The notes under the pieces: generated by a model
The model's database searches: none
Told to the model about the DNA's origin: nothing
The model's input: only the letters and a program-made list of their open reading frames with translations
Assembly: GCA_944326155.1 (NCBI GenBank)
Contig: CALVCV010000015.1
Location: 1-34,286 of the forward strand
DNA length: 34,286 nt
Reading direction: 5' to 3'
DNA from: an uncultured Bacilli bacterium
GTDB taxonomy: Bacteria; Bacillota_I; Bacilli_A; ML615J-28; CAG-313
Shown here: in pieces, positions 1 through 7,804 of the stretch
Layout of the letters: each line of letters starts with the position of its first letter
How positions within the stretch are numbered: the first letter of the stretch is position 1
Position numbers and translations under genes: made by a program

Positions 1-96
1 AATGGTGTATAACCTTGTTTTTATTTTGCCTTATATAAAATATTATAGATATTACTTCTTAAGTTGATGATATTAACTTTACAGTCAATTAGAAAA

Positions 97-124
97 AAGA
101 ACCTAATCTTTCGATTAAGTTCTT
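97..124 (-). terminator. Rho-independent terminator of tRNA-Arg
   Basis: A 12-bp inverted repeat (arms 97-108 and 113-124, loop TTTC) lies just downstream of the minus-strand tRNA. Read on the minus strand it has one G-U pair and is followed by a U run (the A run at 93-98). The T run after 124 means it could also work on the plus strand. Confidence 0.8.
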
Positions 125-136
125 CATTTTTCATTA

Positions 137-213
137 TGGCGTCCCAGAAGAGATTCGAACTCCCGACACACGGCTTAGAAGGCCGTTGCTCTATCCGACT
201 GAGCTACTGGGAC
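137..213 (-). tRNA. tRNA-Arg (anticodon TCT), CCA encoded
   Basis: The reverse complement folds as a tRNA: acceptor GTCCCAG pairs with CTGGGAC, the D-arm carries AGTCGGATA, the anticodon loop is CTTCTAA (anticodon TCT), and the T-loop is TTCGAAT. The discriminator base is G and the 3' CCA (plus-strand 137-139) is encoded in the gene. It should read AGA/AGG codons; AGA is the commonest arginine codon in the neighbouring genes. It has its own promoter and terminator, so it is a single-gene unit. Confidence 0.96.
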
Positions 214-226
214 ACTAACCATATAA

Positions 227-255
227 AGTATACACTTTTTTTATAAATTTGTAAA
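227..255 (-). promoter_or_regulatory. Promoter of tRNA-Arg
   Basis: On the minus strand TTTACA (plus 250-255) and TATACT (plus 227-232) are separated by exactly 17 bp, and the tRNA begins 13 bp after the -10 box. This is a good match to the vegetative sigma-A consensus. Confidence 0.8.
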
Positions 256-308
256 GTTATTTGACTATTAATTATTTTTTTTGCAAAATTAGCTTGAAAT
301 ATATATTA

Positions 309-322
309 GTAAAACGTTTACA
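309..322. promoter_or_regulatory. Inverted repeat upstream of livJ, possibly cre-like
   Basis: GTAAA-ACG-TTTAC is a perfect 5-bp inverted repeat centred on a CG. The right half matches the CcpA cre consensus fully; the left half matches only partly. It lies about 75 bp before the livJ start and upstream of a TATAAT at 358-363 that may be the livJ -10 box, for which no clear -35 box is seen. Carbon control of the importer is only an inference. Confidence 0.3.
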
Positions 323-394
323 TTACTGAAAATAAATAAAAAAAATAAAAATTATTATATAATAAAACTAAATAATTTCTATGTGGAGGTATAT

Positions 395-1576
395 ATGAAT
401 AAAACATTTAGAAAATTAGCTATGATTATAATAGCATTTACTTTATTATTTGTTATTACATCATGTAAAAAGAATAATAAAGACACTATTAGAATTGCAT
501 CAGTTGGACCATTATCTGGTGAGGTATCTATTTATGGAACTTCAGCAAAAAATGGTATTGAACTTGCAATTGAAGAAATTAATGCGGCTGGTGGTATCAA
601 AGTTGGCGATAAACAAATGAAAATTGAATGGCTAGGCATGATAGATGATGAAGCAATTGCCGATAAAGCTGCTACAGCTTTCAATACACAATATGCAAAA
701 AATATTGATTTAATGTTAGGTGCCATTACTTCTGGAGCAACTGAAGGATTAGTAGGTCAAGCAATTGGTAAAAACGTTTTAGTCATTACACCTACAGGTA
801 CGGCTGATTATATTACAGTTGGTATGGATGGTGATGAACGAGATTTAAGAACCAATATTTTTAGAGCTTGTTTTAATGACTCTTATCAAGGTGAAGTTGC
901 GGCAAAATTTATTAATAATAATTTAAAGAAAACAAAGGTTGCTATTTTATATAATAACGAAGATTCTTATTCAAGAGGCTTATATGAATCATTTATTGCT
1001 GTAGCTGCTACAAACAATATTGAACTTGTTTACCAAGGTGCATATCAAGCAACAACTGTTGACTTTAATAGTCAATGGGCGGCTGTTAAAGCAAGTGGTG
1101 CTGAGGTTGTTTTCCTTCCAGAATATTATGAAAAAGTTGTAAATATTGTTTCTCAAGGCCGTGCAGCAGATTATACTGGTATGATTGTTGGTGCAGATGG
1201 ATGGGATGGCGTATTAGACGTAGATGGTGTTAATGCTACTGATTTTAATAATTGTTATTTTACTAATCACTTTGCTTTAGATTCAGATGCTGAAGTTGTC
1301 AAAGATTTTGTTGCTGCATACAATAAAAAATATGCTAAAGACCCAACATCATTTGCCGCACTTGGATATGATGCAGTATATATTTATAAAAAAGCAGTAG
1401 AAGTTGCACAGTCGGTTGAATTTGATGAAGTTTTAGAAGTATTCAATAGTGCTGACTTCTATGCTGATGTTGTTACCGGTAGAATTAGTTTTGCTACTAA
1501 TGGTAATGCTATTAAGCCAGCTGTTGTAATGACTTTTGAAGGTAATGAATATAAATATTATACAACTGTTGAATAA
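395..1576 (+). CDS. livJ: Branched-chain amino acid type ABC transporter substrate-binding lipoprotein (LivJ-like)
   Basis: A 393-residue extracytoplasmic binding protein of the Leu/Ile/Val-binding (periplasmic-binding-protein type I) family. It has a lysine-containing N-terminus, a hydrophobic stretch and lipobox ITSC, so Cys24 is the likely lipidated residue. The mature part starts with the family hallmark IRIASVGPLSG followed by GIELAIEEINAAGG. A GTG at 383 is in frame, but GGAGG at 385-389 overlaps it and lies 5 bp before ATG 395, so 395 is the start. It is first in the livJHMGF cluster, separated from livH by a hairpin that would favour excess binding protein over permease. The substrate could be any amino acid or small amide; relatives bind urea or amides as well as Leu/Ile/Val. 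Confidence 0.9.
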   Translation: MNKTFRKLAMIIIAFTLLFVITSCKKNNKDTIRIASVGPLSGEVSIYGTSAKNGIELAIEEINAAGGIKVGDKQMKIEWLGMIDDEAIADKAATAFNTQYAKNIDLMLGAITSGATEGLVGQAIGKNVLVITPTGTADYITVGMDGDERDLRTNIFRACFNDSYQGEVAAKFINNNLKKTKVAILYNNEDSYSRGLYESFIAVAATNNIELVYQGAYQATTVDFNSQWAAVKASGAEVVFLPEYYEKVVNIVSQGRAADYTGMIVGADGWDGVLDVDGVNATDFNNCYFTNHFALDSDAEVVKDFVAAYNKKYAKDPTSFAALGYDAVYIYKKAVEVAQSVEFDEVLEVFNSADFYADVVTGRISFATNGNAIKPAVVMTFEGNEYKYYTTVE

Positions 1577-1609
1577 AAAAAATAGCATAGAAATTCTATG
1601 CTATTTTTT
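1577..1609 (+). terminator. Hairpin between livJ and livH (attenuating terminator)
   Basis: A perfect 14-bp inverted repeat (1577-1590 with 1596-1609, loop AAATT) ends in TTTTTT and starts at the base after the livJ stop. livH follows only 21 bp later with no visible promoter, so the hairpin probably lets part of the transcription through and protects the livJ 3' end. Confidence 0.8.
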
Positions 1610-1630
1610 AAATAATTAAGGAGAATATTT

Positions 1631-2506
1631 ATGTGGAATAATTTATATAATGGTTTAATAAATGGTCTTGGAATGGGTAGTATATATGCTCTTATAGCAA
1701 TAGGTTATACAATGGTATATGGTATCGCTAGAATGATCAATTTTGCACATGGAGAATTTATCACAATTGGTGCTTTTGTTTCATATGGAATGGCTTCTTT
1801 AATAGGGGCCAATCCTATTACAATGATAATTTGTATTATTGCTTCTATGTTGATATGTGCAATTGTCTCTATCATTACTGAAAAATTGGCTTATTATCCT
1901 TTGAGAAAACGAAATACAAAACGAATTACTGCACTAATTACTGCAATTGGTGTCAGCTATATTATTTATTCACTTTTTAATATTCAATTTCAAGAAATAA
2001 AAAGTTCACCTAAATTTTTGAACTTATCAAATACGAATTTAACAATTTTAACAATAGTAATTACGCTAGTTACTGTCGTATTATTAACTTTATTTATAAA
2101 TAAAACTAAATTTGGTAAAGCAATGCGTGCTACATCTGAAAATCCTTCTGCAGCAAAACTTATGGGAATCAATAATGATGCGATGATTACTTTGACTTTT
2201 GCCATAGGAGCAGCACTTGCCGGACTTGGAGCTGTTGTTTATTGTCTTAGAATACCATATTTTAAGTTTTCAGTTGGTAGTGATGCTATAGGATTAATTC
2301 CCTTTGTTGCAGCCGTAGTAGGCGGAATTGGTAGTCTTCCAGGTGCTGTTATTGGTGGCTTTATAATTGGTATTATTCAACAAATTTCAGTTGCTTTTCC
2401 AGAAACATCACCGTGGACACCTGCTATCCTATATAGTATTTTAATCTTGATTTTAATTATTAAACCTACAGGCATTCTTGGAAAATCAATAGGAGAGAAG
2501 GTATAA
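1631..2506 (+). CDS. livH: Branched-chain amino acid ABC transporter permease LivH
   Basis: A 291-residue polytopic membrane protein of the LivH family. The N-terminal GLGMGSIYALIAIGYTMVYG and the RMINFAHGEFITIGAF segment are diagnostic, as are the GAALAGLGAVVY cytoplasmic coupling region and the late GGIGSLPGAVIGG segment. It should pair with LivM to form the heterodimeric channel that binds the ATPases LivG and LivF. AAGGAG at 1618-1623 sits 7 bp before the ATG. It is separated from livM by a single base, which implies co-translation. Confidence 0.93.
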   Translation: MWNNLYNGLINGLGMGSIYALIAIGYTMVYGIARMINFAHGEFITIGAFVSYGMASLIGANPITMIICIIASMLICAIVSIITEKLAYYPLRKRNTKRITALITAIGVSYIIYSLFNIQFQEIKSSPKFLNLSNTNLTILTIVITLVTVVLLTLFINKTKFGKAMRATSENPSAAKLMGINNDAMITLTFAIGAALAGLGAVVYCLRIPYFKFSVGSDAIGLIPFVAAVVGGIGSLPGAVIGGFIIGIIQQISVAFPETSPWTPAILYSILILILIIKPTGILGKSIGEKV

Positions 2507-2507
2507 T

Positions 2508-3635
2508 ATGATAGCAAAAATTGAATCTAATCGAAACAACCATTTAAAGCCAAATTACAAAAGATATTTATTAAATGGTTTATGCAGTGTATTGATTGTC
2601 GTTGTCTTAAGCCTTTTAACAAATAATTTGTCTCTTAAAATTATTATTCCGCAAATTATAATTTTTTCAATCGCTGCATTGTCTCTTAACATCGTTTGTG
2701 GATGTCTTGGGGAAATGGTACTTGGTCATGGTGGTTTTATGCTTGTGGGTGGTATTGTTGCAAGTTATGTTTCCCAAAAAATTTATCAACTTGTAATGGA
2801 GAAAAATAATTTTTCATCTAGCCAGATGCGGGAAATATTTTATAATATTGGCAATGGTGAAGTTCATTTTGCTGGATATATTTTAGTTATTTTTGCAGTT
2901 ATTGTAGGTGCTATTTTTACAGGTGTAATTGGTTTTTTGATTGGAGTTGCCGTTCTTGGTAGAATGAAGGGGGATTATCTTGCAATTATAACTTTAGGTA
3001 TTGGATTAGTATTTGTTTCAATCGCTAATAATTTGCAAACCATCGATGGATTTAAATATGGTGTGGATGGACCATCATATTATACAAGAATAGCTGGAAA
3101 TACGCCAATCTTTGCTAGTTTTTTAATTTTAACTCTAATATGTTTTATTATGATTTTTAAATCAAGATATGGTAGGGCAATTTTATCGATTAGGGAAGAC
3201 GAAATTGCCTCTGAAGCATCAGGTATCCCGGTAAAAAAATATAAGATATTCACCTTTACGCTTTCTGCAATTTTTGCAGGTCTTGCAGGAGGGCTATATT
3301 ATCACTTTGCTTCTTATTTAGGCACTTCACTTTTTTCACAAGATCGTTCCATAGAGTTATTAGTATTTATTGTTCTTGGTGGATTAGGTTCTTTTACAGG
3401 AACATTAATATCTACTGCTTTATTAACTTTTGTATCATATAAATTACTATTGAATGCACCTGGTGGCTATCAACTTTTAATTTATGGAGTAATTTTAATT
3501 ATTGTGATGTTAATTAGACCAGAAGGTTTGTTTGGAACAAAAGAATTGACTTGGGATTTTATTAAAAAGGTATTTAAAATAAAAAAGAAACCTAAAAAGA
3601 TTGTAGAAGAGGAAATTATACATGATAACAAATGA
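2508..3635 (+). CDS. livM: Branched-chain amino acid ABC transporter permease LivM
   Basis: A 375-residue LivM-family permease. Family segments include the early SLNIVCGCLGEMVLGHGGFM, RMKGDYLAIITLGIG, the REDEIASEASGIPVKKYKI coupling region and GGLGSFTGTLI. The N-terminus is basic and polar (first ~20 residues) and the C-terminal tail is lysine-rich. An AGGAGAGAAGG Shine-Dalgarno region precedes it. Its 3' end overlaps livG by 14 bp, consistent with translational coupling inside the liv operon. Confidence 0.93.
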   Translation: MIAKIESNRNNHLKPNYKRYLLNGLCSVLIVVVLSLLTNNLSLKIIIPQIIIFSIAALSLNIVCGCLGEMVLGHGGFMLVGGIVASYVSQKIYQLVMEKNNFSSSQMREIFYNIGNGEVHFAGYILVIFAVIVGAIFTGVIGFLIGVAVLGRMKGDYLAIITLGIGLVFVSIANNLQTIDGFKYGVDGPSYYTRIAGNTPIFASFLILTLICFIMIFKSRYGRAILSIREDEIASEASGIPVKKYKIFTFTLSAIFAGLAGGLYYHFASYLGTSLFSQDRSIELLVFIVLGGLGSFTGTLISTALLTFVSYKLLLNAPGGYQLLIYGVILIIVMLIRPEGLFGTKELTWDFIKKVFKIKKKPKKIVEEEIIHDNK

Positions 3636-4392
3636 TGTAGTTTTAGTAGTAAAAGATCTCTCAATTGAATTTGGCGGTTTGAAAGCAGTTACCAATTTTA
3701 ATATGGAAATATTTAGAAAAGAATTGGTAGGTTTAATTGGTCCAAATGGTGCAGGCAAGACAACCATTTTTAATTTAATAACTGGTATATATCAACCAAC
3801 ATCAGGAAAAATCCAATTAGATGGGGAAGATATCACACATGTGGTTACTCATAAAAGGGTTAAAAAAGGTATTGCTAGAACATTTCAAAATATTCGGTTA
3901 TTTAAACAAATGACAGTTTTAGAAAATGTAAAAGTAGCCTATCATAATAATATGACATATGGCATTTTTGCAAGTATTTTTAGAACCAAAAAGTATTGGG
4001 TTGAAGAGAATAAAGCACATCAAAAGGCACTAGAAATACTAGAAGTTTTAGGCCTTTTAGAATATAAAGATGAACTTGCTCAAAATTTACCATATGGTAA
4101 ACAAAGAAAATTAGAAATTGCAAGAGCTTTAGCGTCTAATCCTAAATTACTTTGTCTAGATGAACCAGCTGCAGGTATGAATCCTCATGAAACAGAAGAG
4201 TTAATGGAAACTATAAAAATTATTCAAGATAAATTTCAAGTTACTATTTTATTAATTGAGCACGATATGAAATTTGTTATGGGTATTTGTGATCGTATTT
4301 ATGTTTTAAACTTTGGCGAATTAATAGCCAAAGGTACACCTAAAGAAATTCAAACAAATAAAGAAGTTATTAAAGCATATTTAGGAGAATAA
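3622..4392 (+). CDS. livG: Branched-chain amino acid ABC transporter ATP-binding protein LivG
   Basis: A 256-residue ABC ATPase. It shows Walker A GPNGAGKT, the Q-loop region ARTFQNIRLFKQMT typical of LivG, the altered signature LPYGKQRKLEIARALA, Walker B LLCLDEPAAGMNP and the switch histidine in IEHDMKFVMG. Length and motifs are normal for the family. The start lies inside livM, preceded by an AGAGGA ribosome binding site. It should act at the cytoplasmic face of LivHM together with LivF. Confidence 0.94.
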   Translation: MITNDVVLVVKDLSIEFGGLKAVTNFNMEIFRKELVGLIGPNGAGKTTIFNLITGIYQPTSGKIQLDGEDITHVVTHKRVKKGIARTFQNIRLFKQMTVLENVKVAYHNNMTYGIFASIFRTKKYWVEENKAHQKALEILEVLGLLEYKDELAQNLPYGKQRKLEIARALASNPKLLCLDEPAAGMNPHETEELMETIKIIQDKFQVTILLIEHDMKFVMGICDRIYVLNFGELIAKGTPKEIQTNKEVIKAYLGE

Positions 4393-4394
4393 TT

Positions 4395-5309
4395 ATGTTA
4401 AAAGTTGAAAATTTATCCGTTTCTTATGGTAAAATTAAAGCAATTGACAAAATCAATCTAGAAGTAAATAGTGGCGAAATCGTGGTTTTAATAGGGGCAA
4501 ATGGTGCTGGTAAAACGACAACTTTAAAAGCCATAAGTGGACTAGTAAAATGCGAAGTAGATTCTCATATTAGATTGGATTTATCTATGCTAACTGATAA
4601 AAGGACCCTAAATCGCTTTGTTGGTAAAAAGGCAACGGACTTATTATTAAAAGTATATCATTCATCCGAAGTTGCTTTTGAAAAAATAAATAGTAATGAA
4701 GATATTACAAAAGAACTTTTTGCTAAAAATAGTAAATTAAATCAAATCAAATTAAAAAGAATAAGAAAAAAGTATAATTATTTTGTAAAAGCTGATTTAT
4801 TAAAGGTAAAAGCACATCGCATTTCTAGTTATGGTATTGCACATGTTCCAGAGGGAAGACAAGTGTTTGCCAATTTGACAGTGCAAGAAAATTTGGAAAT
4901 GGGTGCTTTTAAAAGACATTCAAGAAAAAAAATAACAGAAGATTTAGAAAAAATCTATGAACTTTTTCCACGATTAAAAGAAAGAAAAAAACAAAAAGCT
5001 GGTACTTTATCAGGTGGTGAACAACAGATGTTGGCAATTGCAAGAGCAATGATGTCAAAACCTAAAATTATTTTATTAGATGAGCCATCTATGGGTCTTG
5101 CTCCAATCATTGTTAAAGAAGTGTTTGAAATAATAAAAAAATTAAATGAAAGTGGTATTACAATTGTTTTAGTAGAGCAAAATGCAAAATTGGCTTTATC
5201 CATTGCTGATAGAGGTTATGTACTTGAAACTGGTAAAATAATTTTAAGTGGAACTGGAGAAGAACTATTAAATAATGAAAATGTTAAAAAAGCTTATTTA
5301 GGTTCATAA
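4395..5309 (+). CDS. livF: Branched-chain amino acid ABC transporter ATP-binding protein LivF with large internal insertion
   Basis: A LivF-family ATPase of 304 residues, where the family is usually about 235-240. Conserved parts are Walker A GANGAGKT (34-41), the LivF hallmark GIAHVPEGRQVF (147-158), LSGGEQQMLAIARA (205-218), Walker B IILLDEPSMGLAP (225-237), the LVEQNAK segment (259-265) and C-terminal KKAYLGS. Between about residues 53 and 138 the usual short TSGRI-type strand is replaced by some 85 lysine-rich, probably helical residues, a net gain near 65. The reading frame and base composition look uniform, so this is not an obvious frameshift. It is the last gene of the liv operon and is followed by a terminator. 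Confidence 0.9.
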   Translation: MLKVENLSVSYGKIKAIDKINLEVNSGEIVVLIGANGAGKTTTLKAISGLVKCEVDSHIRLDLSMLTDKRTLNRFVGKKATDLLLKVYHSSEVAFEKINSNEDITKELFAKNSKLNQIKLKRIRKKYNYFVKADLLKVKAHRISSYGIAHVPEGRQVFANLTVQENLEMGAFKRHSRKKITEDLEKIYELFPRLKERKKQKAGTLSGGEQQMLAIARAMMSKPKIILLDEPSMGLAPIIVKEVFEIIKKLNESGITIVLVEQNAKLALSIADRGYVLETGKIILSGTGEELLNNENVKKAYLGS

Positions 5310-5316
5310 ATCATTG

Positions 5317-5358
5317 AGCAATTTCTAATATTTATATTAGAAATTGCTTTTGTTTTTT
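5317..5358 (+). terminator. Terminator of the liv operon
   Basis: A perfect 14-bp inverted repeat (5317-5330 with 5335-5348, loop TTTA) is followed by a T-rich tract to 5358. It begins 8 bp after the livF stop. Confidence 0.9.
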
Positions 5359-5426
5359 ATATTGGTTATGATATTATTTAAAAATTTATTTCATTTAAAG
5401 TAAATTGATATTAAAAAAAATAAACT

Positions 5427-5456
5427 TATGTTAAAATATTACAAAGTATGTTAAAA
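5427..5456 (+). repeat. Direct repeat TATGTTAAAA x2 upstream of the Na/Pi transporter
   Basis: TATGTTAAAA occurs at 5427-5436 and 5447-5456, spaced 20 bp apart (about two helical turns), with ATTACA at 5438-5443 between the copies. The region lies 43-72 bp before the transporter start. It could be a binding site for the response regulator encoded two genes downstream. No promoter boxes are convincing here. Confidence 0.35.
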
Positions 5457-5498
5457 ACTAAATTCAGGAAATTGATAAATTAAAGAGGTATTTTATAG

Positions 5499-7133
5499 AT
5501 GAACAATATTATATTAGCAATTATTGAATTATTGGGAGGAATGGGAGCTTTTCTTTTGGGTTTTAAAGTTCTATCAGAAAGCATTGAAAAATTAGCTAGT
5601 GCTGGGTTAAAACGTTTATTTAATAAAACTTCAAAAAATCGTTTTATAGGTGTTGGGATAGGTGCTTTAGTCACTGCAATTATTCAAAGTTCTAGTGCCA
5701 CTACCGTTATGATTGTTGGATTTGTTAATGCAGGTGTTATGAATTTATTTCAAGCTACCACAATGATTATGGGAGCCAATATCGGAACTACGATTACAGC
5801 CCAAATTGTGGCTTTACAAAGTTTTGATATTGTTGCATATGTTGCTATTCTTGCTTTTATAGGTATTTTCATGAATATGTTAGGGAAAAAGGATAAAACT
5901 AAAACGATTGGTTTATCATTGGCAGGATTAGGACTTGTATTTATTTCACTTGAAATTATGTCTGGTTCGATGGAAGCAATGAAAGAATCAGAGCAAGTCA
6001 TTCATCTTTTACAAAGTGTCAATAATCCTTTTTTATTGGTTTTAATAGGAGCAGGAATTACAGCAATTGTTCAAAGTTCATCAGCGGTTACAACAATTTT
6101 AATTTCCATTGTTGGGGCGGGAATTACAATTGGTAGTGATCCTAATGCTGTTTTATTTGTCGTTTTAGGTACTAATATTGGGACTTGTGTTACTGCTCTA
6201 ATTTCATCGATTGGTGCTTCTGTCAATGCTAGACGTGCTAGTTTAATTCATTTGTTGTTTAATATTTTTGGTAGTATTATTTTTATTATTATTTTATTAA
6301 TTTGGAAAGATTTTATGGTTGATACGCTCCAAAAATGGTTTAGTTCGCCAACTACTCAAATTGCGATGTTCCATACTTTATTCAATGTAGTTTCTACGAT
6401 TCTTTTTATTGGATTTGTTAATGTTTTTGTAAAACTATCAGAGTTGATAATTAAAGATAAAAAAGAAGACAAGAAAACAACTTATCTTGATGAACGTTTT
6501 ATTCATACTCCAGGAATAGCTATTAATCAAGCAATTAAAGAAACTGTTTTACTTGGTGAATTCGCCATGAATACTTTAGATTTAGCAATAACAAAATTTG
6601 TTGAAAAAAGTATCCTTGCAGAAGAGGAAATAAAAGAAAAAATTTCTGATATTGAAATAGTAAATAGAGAAATTATTACTTTTTTAGTTAAAGTATCATC
6701 TCAAGATGTAACAATTGAAGATGAAAAAACAATTTCGGCTCTTCATCATAGTCTAAATGACTTCATTCGTGAGGCTGAAATTGCCGATAATATGGTGAAA
6801 TATACTCGTTCAGTTATAAATAATAATATTGAATTTTCAGATTCCGTATATGAATCAATTAAAAAACTCCAAGGAATGTTAAAGGAGCAATTTGCCAATA
6901 TTAAAAAAATAATGTTATATTCTGATTATAGTTTGATTGGCAAAGTAAAAGATTTGGAAGATGAAATTGATCATATGCGTAGTACTTTAATAAATGGTCA
7001 TATTAAACGTTTGGAAGAAGGTAAGTGTAAGCCTCAAAGTAGTGGTATTTTTATTAATTTAATATCAAATTTAGAAAGAGCCGGAGATCATTTAGATTAT
7101 ATTGCCGATACGATGGTTAATAGCTTAAAATAG
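5499..7133 (+). CDS. Na+/phosphate cotransporter with C-terminal PhoU-like domain
   Basis: A 544-residue Na/Pi-cotransporter (NptA/PNaS family) membrane protein. It has the two inverted family repeats, each with a QSSSA motif (IIQSSSATT about residue 62-70 and IVQSSSAVTT about 190-200), and GANIGTT/GTNIGT motifs. From about residue 340 the protein is soluble and helical and ends in the PhoU-like LISNLERAGDHLDYIADTM. It should import phosphate with sodium at the cell membrane, with the tail sensing or gating. GAGG at 5485-5488 precedes ATG 5499. The response regulator follows 7 bp later, tying this transporter to phosphate signalling. Confidence 0.9.
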   Translation: MNNIILAIIELLGGMGAFLLGFKVLSESIEKLASAGLKRLFNKTSKNRFIGVGIGALVTAIIQSSSATTVMIVGFVNAGVMNLFQATTMIMGANIGTTITAQIVALQSFDIVAYVAILAFIGIFMNMLGKKDKTKTIGLSLAGLGLVFISLEIMSGSMEAMKESEQVIHLLQSVNNPFLLVLIGAGITAIVQSSSAVTTILISIVGAGITIGSDPNAVLFVVLGTNIGTCVTALISSIGASVNARRASLIHLLFNIFGSIIFIIILLIWKDFMVDTLQKWFSSPTTQIAMFHTLFNVVSTILFIGFVNVFVKLSELIIKDKKEDKKTTYLDERFIHTPGIAINQAIKETVLLGEFAMNTLDLAITKFVEKSILAEEEIKEKISDIEIVNREIITFLVKVSSQDVTIEDEKTISALHHSLNDFIREAEIADNMVKYTRSVINNNIEFSDSVYESIKKLQGMLKEQFANIKKIMLYSDYSLIGKVKDLEDEIDHMRSTLINGHIKRLEEGKCKPQSSGIFINLISNLERAGDHLDYIADTMVNSLK

Positions 7134-7140
7134 GATCGTT

Positions 7141-7794
7141 ATGAATTATAAAGTATATGTATTAGAAGATGATGAAAGTATTCGTGAATTAGTCACGATG
7201 GCATTAGAAATGGCACAAATATCAATAAAGAGTTTTTCTAAAATATCTGATTTTTTAGAGGCCATTGATAAAGAACTTCCAATAGTAATTTTACTAGATA
7301 TTATGTTACCAGATGGAAATGGATTAGATGTATTAACAAAGGTAAAGGCGAAATATCCTCATATTCAGTGCATTATGTTAAGTGCTTTAAGTCAAGAATT
7401 AGATAAAGTTAAAGGGTTAAATAGTGGTGCTGATGATTATATTACAAAACCATTCAGTACGCTTGAACTAATTGCTAGAGTAAAAGCAGCTTTGAGAAGA
7501 TGTGTAAATGAAGAAAAAATTTTAGATGATTTAATTATCAATAAAGATAAAATGGAAGTTACTTATAAAGGTAAAGTATTAGAATTAAATAATAAAGAAT
7601 ATCAGTTACTTTTATATTTTGTTGAAAATCCTGATGTAGTTTTATCAAGAGAGCGTTTGATTAATGCAATTTGGGGATATGATTATTTAGGTGAATCACG
7701 AACAATAGATAACCATATTTTAAGACTTCGAAAATTAGGTTTTTCTCAAATTGAAACTATTTTTGGTGTTGGATATAAATTTAGAACAAAGTAG
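7141..7794 (+). CDS. OmpR/PhoB-family response regulator (PhoP-like)
   Basis: A 217-residue response regulator. The receiver domain has the acidic pair Asp10/Asp11, phosphoacceptor Asp53 in LLDIMLPDGNG, Ser81 and Lys103 in ITKPF. The winged-helix domain (about 125-215) has the typical LNNKEYQLLLYFVENPDVVLSRE start and the RTIDNHILRLRKL recognition helix. It probably controls the pst genes and the cotransporter on phosphate limitation: it sits between the two transporters and is followed 10 bp later by its kinase. The Shine-Dalgarno (AGGA) is weak and overlaps the previous stop, suggesting coupled translation. The target assignment is inferred from position. Confidence 0.88.
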   Translation: MNYKVYVLEDDESIRELVTMALEMAQISIKSFSKISDFLEAIDKELPIVILLDIMLPDGNGLDVLTKVKAKYPHIQCIMLSALSQELDKVKGLNSGADDYITKPFSTLELIARVKAALRRCVNEEKILDDLIINKDKMEVTYKGKVLELNNKEYQLLLYFVENPDVVLSRERLINAIWGYDYLGESRTIDNHILRLRKLGFSQIETIFGVGYKFRTK

Positions 7795-7804
7795 GCTAAT
7801 TTAA

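Noticed and set aside
64-246. Plus-strand open frame at the start of the window
   Set aside because: It runs across the antisense of tRNA-Arg and its terminator and has no ribosome binding site.
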